Below, piece after piece: positions 62,601-64,000 of a stretch of 64,000 nucleotides of DNA; within the stretch, counting starts at the first letter, position 1, and each line of letters opens with the position of its first letter. Location of the stretch: contig CAOLHI010001846.1 of NCBI GenBank assembly GCA_948474755.1, positions 186,001 to 250,000 of the forward strand. The letters are read 5' to 3'. Both the position numbers and the translations under genes were made by a program. The DNA is from Ctenosaura bakeri. Taxonomy: Eukaryota; Chordata; Lepidosauria; Squamata; Iguanidae. The notes under the pieces were generated by a model, which saw nothing but the letters and a program-made list of their open reading frames with translations, was not told where the DNA came from and did not search any database.

Positions 62601-63667
62601 CAGGTCATCACATCATAGAATCATAGAAATGTAGAGTTGGAAGAGACCCTAGAGGCCATCCAGTCCAACCCCCTGCCATGCAGGAACACCCTCAAAGCAC
62701 TCCCAACAGATGGCCATCCAGCCTCTGCTTAAAGACCTCCAAAGAAGGACATCACCCAGCTTGAGAAGCCCTGTTCTAGGTTACTCGCAATACCCGTCTC
62801 TCCCCCAAGCACCTCTTTACCTCTCATGTTCCTCTTTCAGGTTGTTGTGCTGCTCCTCCAGTTCCCGGTGGTGTTGCGCGGCCTCCTCCAGTTGCCTCTT
62901 TTGCCCCTGCAGGGCCTCCTCACGGTGTTCGAGATCAGCCTTCCGCCCTAAGAGCTGGTTATGCCTGTTGGAAAACAAGGACAGGGTTAGTGATTGGCTG
63001 CCTAGGAAGAGTCGGTGGAATCCTGGGGCTTGCAGTTTAGGGAGGTGCCTTTAGAATCCCCAGTCGGAGTGCTCTTGGGCTTGGGCCGGTTGCTATGGAG
63101 ACGAGGCCTAGCAGCAAGGAGGAGGGCAGTGTATTCCTTCAGGAACCCAACCTCTTTATGTTAATAACTCTGAATTCAGATTGGATTGGGGAATATAGGG
63201 AAAAGTTACAGATATTGGGCAAGACAGTTTGGGGAATTAGAGAAACAGGATCTCAAATTTTTCTAACAAGTATTACCTATGAGAAGATAAAACCCTGGGC
63301 AACGCCTGGTATGTACGCTAGTACTAAATACTTCTCCCTGAGCTTTTGCCTAAGGTTTACCTAAAGTCCCCCCGTGCTGCCCAGCTCACCTATCCTGCAG
63401 TTCACGGTGCTCCTGCTCCAGCCGGCGCAGCGTCCCCTTGAGTCTCGCGTGTTTTTCCAGCAGCCCCTCCAGGTCAGCTCCCTGCCGTTCATGCAACACC
63501 GTCAGGCGGTCGTGATCCCTCAGGAGAGCCTCGTAGCGTCCCCGCCACTCCTCTCGCTCCTGCTGGGCCTTCTGGACGTCTGTCTCCAGGACGGACTGCC
63601 TCTGCCGCAGATCCGAGAGCTGAGATTCCAGGAACGCGTGCTGGGAACGCAGTGACGCCACCTCCAG
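50391..63667 (-). CDS. CCDC88B: CCDC88B, 3' part of gene, seven exons; 5' end outside window
   Basis: This is the C-terminal part of a Girdin/HkRP-family coiled-coil protein. Human CCDC88B (Gipie) is mainly an immune-cell and endoplasmic-reticulum-associated factor. Seven exons with matching phases encode almost continuous heptad-rich helix. It includes family blocks such as [32 protein letters not shown] and [15 protein letters not shown], then a basic segment [12 protein letters not shown] and a serine/arginine-rich tail. Those blocks place it in the CCDC88 family. Choosing CCDC88B rather than CCDC88A or C rests on its adjacency to RPS6KA4 in the same orientation. The N-terminal Hook-like domain lies beyond base 64000. 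The last exon's end is uncertain. A minus-strand AATAAA at 49675-49680 is one possible polyadenylation signal. Confidence 0.88.
50767..51325. mobile_element. DNA transposon with TATAAGTC-type ends, CR1 nested inside
   Basis: The left end CTCATGTATAAGTCTAAAC is followed by a CR1 insertion at about 50866-51044. Internal inverted segments then appear (AAAAGAAGCACT / GGTGCTTCTTTTAGG; AGGAACCATCCCTT / AAGGGATGGTTCC). It lies in the intron before the last CCDC88B exon. Confidence 0.55.
50866..51044 (+). mobile_element. CR1 LINE 3' fragment, short
   Basis: Reads TTGGAGCGTGGCGGAGTCTC to CTCTATGATTCTATG, inserted in a TATAAGTC-type DNA element. Confidence 0.88.
51650..52149 (-). mobile_element. CR1 LINE 3' fragment, decayed
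   Basis: The reverse frame reads [20 protein letters not shown] and [10 protein letters not shown]. Confidence 0.9.
52215..52360 (-). CDS. CCDC88B: CCDC88B exon
   Basis: It encodes [20 protein letters not shown], corresponding to the basic NW-KIRKL-K segment after the coiled coil in the family, then a less conserved region ending EGLEADGR. Acceptor TTTCAG, donor G-GTGAGT. Confidence 0.92.
52400..53093 (-). mobile_element. Probable LINE 3' region, interrupted by the SPIN-like element
   Basis: AT-rich and pyrimidine-rich sequence without a gene. On the minus strand it has the look of a LINE end ([17 protein letters not shown] remnant near 53.0 kb) and resumes at 53806. No family can be named. 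Confidence 0.3.
53102..53797 (+). mobile_element. SPIN-like non-autonomous hAT element, copy 2
   Basis: Begins CAGCGGTTCTCAACC and ends GGTTGAGAACCACTG, with the 8-bp duplication TTCTAGAG at 53094-53101 and 53798-53805. It contains ACCCCTTTGGGGGTC and ACCACAACATGAGGAACTG segments typical of SPIN, plus the same GC-rich interior as copy 1. It lies in a CCDC88B intron. Confidence 0.9.
54035..54130 (-). CDS. CCDC88B: CCDC88B exon
   Basis: It encodes [20 protein letters not shown], then [11 protein letters not shown]. The DKL-ELRR-K-KL-EKIMDQY signature marks the end of the coiled coil in Girdin-family proteins. Acceptor CCCAAAG, donor AA-GTAAGT. Confidence 0.93.
54460..54689. mobile_element. Decayed inverted-repeat DNA element, second copy
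   Basis: It shares TCTCTAGGAACCTCTAGGTC and GTGGAAGTGGAGGGC-type sequence with the element near 30.9 kb. It lies between two CCDC88B exons. Confidence 0.4.
54700..55010 (-). mobile_element. Probable LINE 3' end
   Basis: AT-rich tail (TTTTTATTAAAATTTTAAATG complement) followed by a short minus-strand frame ending near 54841. It is only loosely like an L1 end. Confidence 0.3.
55020..55676 (-). mobile_element. CR1 LINE 3' fragment with internal 83-bp amplification
   Basis: Ordinary CR1 3' sequence to about 55343, then four further repeats of one 83-bp CR1 segment. Confidence 0.93.
55261..55676 (-). repeat. 83-bp tandem array inside a CR1 element
   Basis: The segment starting AATCCATTGCTCCTTGTCC recurs at 55261, 55344, 55427, 55510 and 55593. 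Five units of 83 bp derive from one CR1 stretch, with only scattered substitutions. Confidence 0.95.
56178..56500. mobile_element. GGCCATTTCC MITE hosting a nested palindrome
   Basis: The outer asymmetric copy is interrupted in its spacer (GTCTCT / TCTGGCTGAGA) by the element at 56267-56393. Confidence 0.9.
56267..56393. mobile_element. Nested palindromic GGCCATTTCC element, TCT duplication
   Basis: About 127 bp. TCT flanks both sides. The arms share the private CACTTGCAACATCC / GGATGTTGCAAGTG variant. Confidence 0.92.
56545..57062 (+). mobile_element. L1-like LINE 3' fragment
   Basis: A frame reads [20 protein letters not shown] and [15 protein letters not shown] and then stops. It resembles the end of an L1-type ORF2, followed by an AT-rich 3' UTR and A-rich end. 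Confidence 0.5.
57192..57278. mobile_element. GGCCATTTCC element, right half
   Basis: The right arm only, CCCGAAACTGCAGACCCC to TAGTGCGGAAACGGCC. Confidence 0.75.
57731..58024 (-). mobile_element. CR1 LINE 3' fragment
   Basis: The reverse frame reads [20 protein letters not shown] and [16 protein letters not shown]. Confidence 0.92.
58574..58735. mobile_element. Palindromic GGCCATTTCC element with AGG duplication
   Basis: AGG at 58571-58573 and 58736-58738. The arms meet at TTTAGGCCCCTCCCTAAA. It lies 100 bp from a CCDC88B exon. Confidence 0.9.
58840..58985 (-). CDS. CCDC88B: CCDC88B exon
   Basis: It encodes [20 protein letters not shown] and continues to [15 protein letters not shown]. 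This is one of the best conserved CCDC88-family blocks. Acceptor GATAG, donor TT-GTGAGT. Confidence 0.93.
59085..60003. mobile_element. DNA transposon with TATATACTCATGTATAAGTC-type ends, CR1 nested inside
   Basis: The left end ATATACTCATGTGTAAGTC and the right-end CTTATACATGATATTGACTT form degenerate inverted ends. A CR1 copy (59294-59776) is inserted within. A related copy lies at 50767-51325. Confidence 0.55.
59294..59776 (-). mobile_element. CR1 LINE 3' fragment, decayed
   Basis: Nested in the TATAAGTC-type DNA element. It contains GTTTCCAGACACTTCATTATT and CCAGCTTGTCAATATCC. Confidence 0.9.
60004..60321 (-). mobile_element. CR1 LINE 3' fragment
   Basis: Starts ATCATAGAATCATAGAAATG; an internal deletion of about 20 bp follows AAGTTCTTCCTGG. 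Confidence 0.92.
60962..61148 (-). CDS. CCDC88B: CCDC88B exon
   Basis: It encodes [20 protein letters not shown] and [20 protein letters not shown]. The latter aligns with the family block before the LL-QLKGN segment. Acceptor CCCAG, donor GAG-GTACCT. Confidence 0.92.
61387..61742. mobile_element. Tigger-like element, interrupted on the right
   Basis: Begins CAGTCATCTCCCCACGTTTG and shares the CTAACCC/GGGTTAG, CACTATATCCAACC and CCCTATTAATGGC stretches with the 38142 copy in reverse. Its right end abuts a half copy of the GGCCATTTCC element. Confidence 0.6.
61744..61834. mobile_element. GGCCATTTCC element, right half
   Basis: The right arm (CCCGAAACTGCAAACCCC to CGTGCGGAAATGGCC) sits at the broken end of a Tigger-like element. 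Confidence 0.75.
62254..62490 (+). mobile_element. Sauria-type tRNA-derived SINE, full length
   Basis: Begins GGAGCCCTGGTGGCGCAGTGG, with tRNA-like A and B boxes (GGTTGTGAGTTCGATCC). It continues GGTAAAATGAGTACCCAGC and ends in a GATAAAAATAAATAA tail and poly-A. Confidence 0.92.
62612..62749 (-). mobile_element. CR1 LINE 3' fragment, short
   Basis: The last about 140 bp of CR1 only (ATCATAGAATCATAGAAATG to CTCCAAAGAAGGA). Confidence 0.9.
62821..62964 (-). CDS. CCDC88B: CCDC88B exon
   Basis: It encodes [20 protein letters not shown], then [20 protein letters not shown], ending EEHE. Acceptor CCAACAG, donor AG-GTAAAG. The NQLL after an R codon matches the RYNQLL junction typical of Girdin-family proteins. 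Confidence 0.92.
63000..63330. mobile_element. Composite longer relative of the GGCCATTTCC element
   Basis: A fragment of MITE arm (AATCCTGGGGCTTGCAGTTT) is joined to the GAGGAGGGCAGTGTATTCC module and about 190 bp more, homologous in reverse to 29.33-29.55 kb. Confidence 0.6.
63390..63667 (-). CDS. CCDC88B: CCDC88B exon (first of seven in window)
   Basis: It encodes [20 protein letters not shown] and continues through [20 protein letters not shown] to EQEHRELQD. Acceptor CTGCCAG, donor AG-GTGAGC, leaving phase 2. Coiled-coil throughout, with regular leucine heptads. Confidence 0.92.
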
Positions 63668-63797
63668 CTGGCAGGATTGTGAGATAACAAATCCCAGAGA
63701 GAGGAAAAGAGGGTGTGATGGAGTTCTGGGAGTGTGGCTCTCCAGAACAGCCTAGGAACAGCTTGCCAGGCAACCAGAATAGCTCCTCGGGAGAGAG

Positions 63798-64000
63798 TCA
63801 TAGAATCATAGAGCTGGAAGAGACCCCAGGGGCCATCCAGTCCAACCCCCTGCCATGCAAGAACCCACATCAAAGCACCTCCAGCAAGCGGCCGCCCAAC
63901 CTCTACTTAAAAACCTCCAAAGAAGGAGAAGACTCCACCACACTCCAGTGAGGCAGCAGTGGATTCCACTGTCAAACAGCTCTTACTGCCAGGAAGTTCT
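63798..64000 (-). mobile_element. CR1 LINE 3' fragment, runs off window
   Basis: CR1 3' end (CATAGAATCATAGAGCTGG) continuing to the last base. Confidence 0.92.

Overview
The window looks like a piece of a squamate reptile (lizard or snake) nuclear genome. This rests on the repeats: many 5'-truncated CR1 LINE copies ending in ATTCTATG-type repeats, tRNA-derived SINEs of the Sauria type, a 5S-rRNA-derived SINE, SPIN-like hAT elements with 8-bp target duplications, and a very abundant short inverted-repeat DNA transposon with GGCCATTTCCGCACTA ends. The species cannot be named from the sequence alone.

Two protein-coding genes are supported, both on the minus strand. From 40679 down to 3718 lies a complete RPS6KA4 gene (MSK2, a nuclear serine/threonine kinase with two kinase domains). 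I resolve 17 coding exons whose phases all fit. They give 2322 nt, or 773 residues plus a stop, against about 772 in the human protein. Its first exon sits in a CpG-rich island at about 40.2-41.3 kb. From 63667 down to 50391 lie seven exons of the 3' part of CCDC88B, a Girdin/HkRP-family coiled-coil protein; its 5' part is beyond the right edge. The CCDC88B stop and the RPS6KA4 start are about 9.7 kb apart. This repeats the mammalian 11q13 neighbourhood, where CCDC88B precedes RPS6KA4 in the same orientation.

Layout: 1-3.7 kb is gene-poor sequence and probable RPS6KA4 3' UTR. 3.7-40.7 kb is RPS6KA4, with introns filled by CR1, SINE and inverted-repeat elements, most densely at 28-36.4 kb. 38.8-39.2 kb is a 128-bp minisatellite. 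40.7-41.3 kb is the promoter and a 5S-derived SINE. 41.4-50.3 kb is intergenic and repeat-rich, with a CR1 interrupted by a SPIN-like element and a palindromic element. 50.4-64 kb is the CCDC88B 3' end, with a second SPIN-like element in one intron.

The least ordinary observations are these. The 3' part of RPS6KA4 exon 13, with the HRD catalytic loop and splice donor, is carried in a 161-bp unit repeated four times. The palindromic short transposons have arms that match each other within a copy but differ between copies, so substitutions are compensated across the hairpin. The two SPIN-like elements share a long GC-rich interior.
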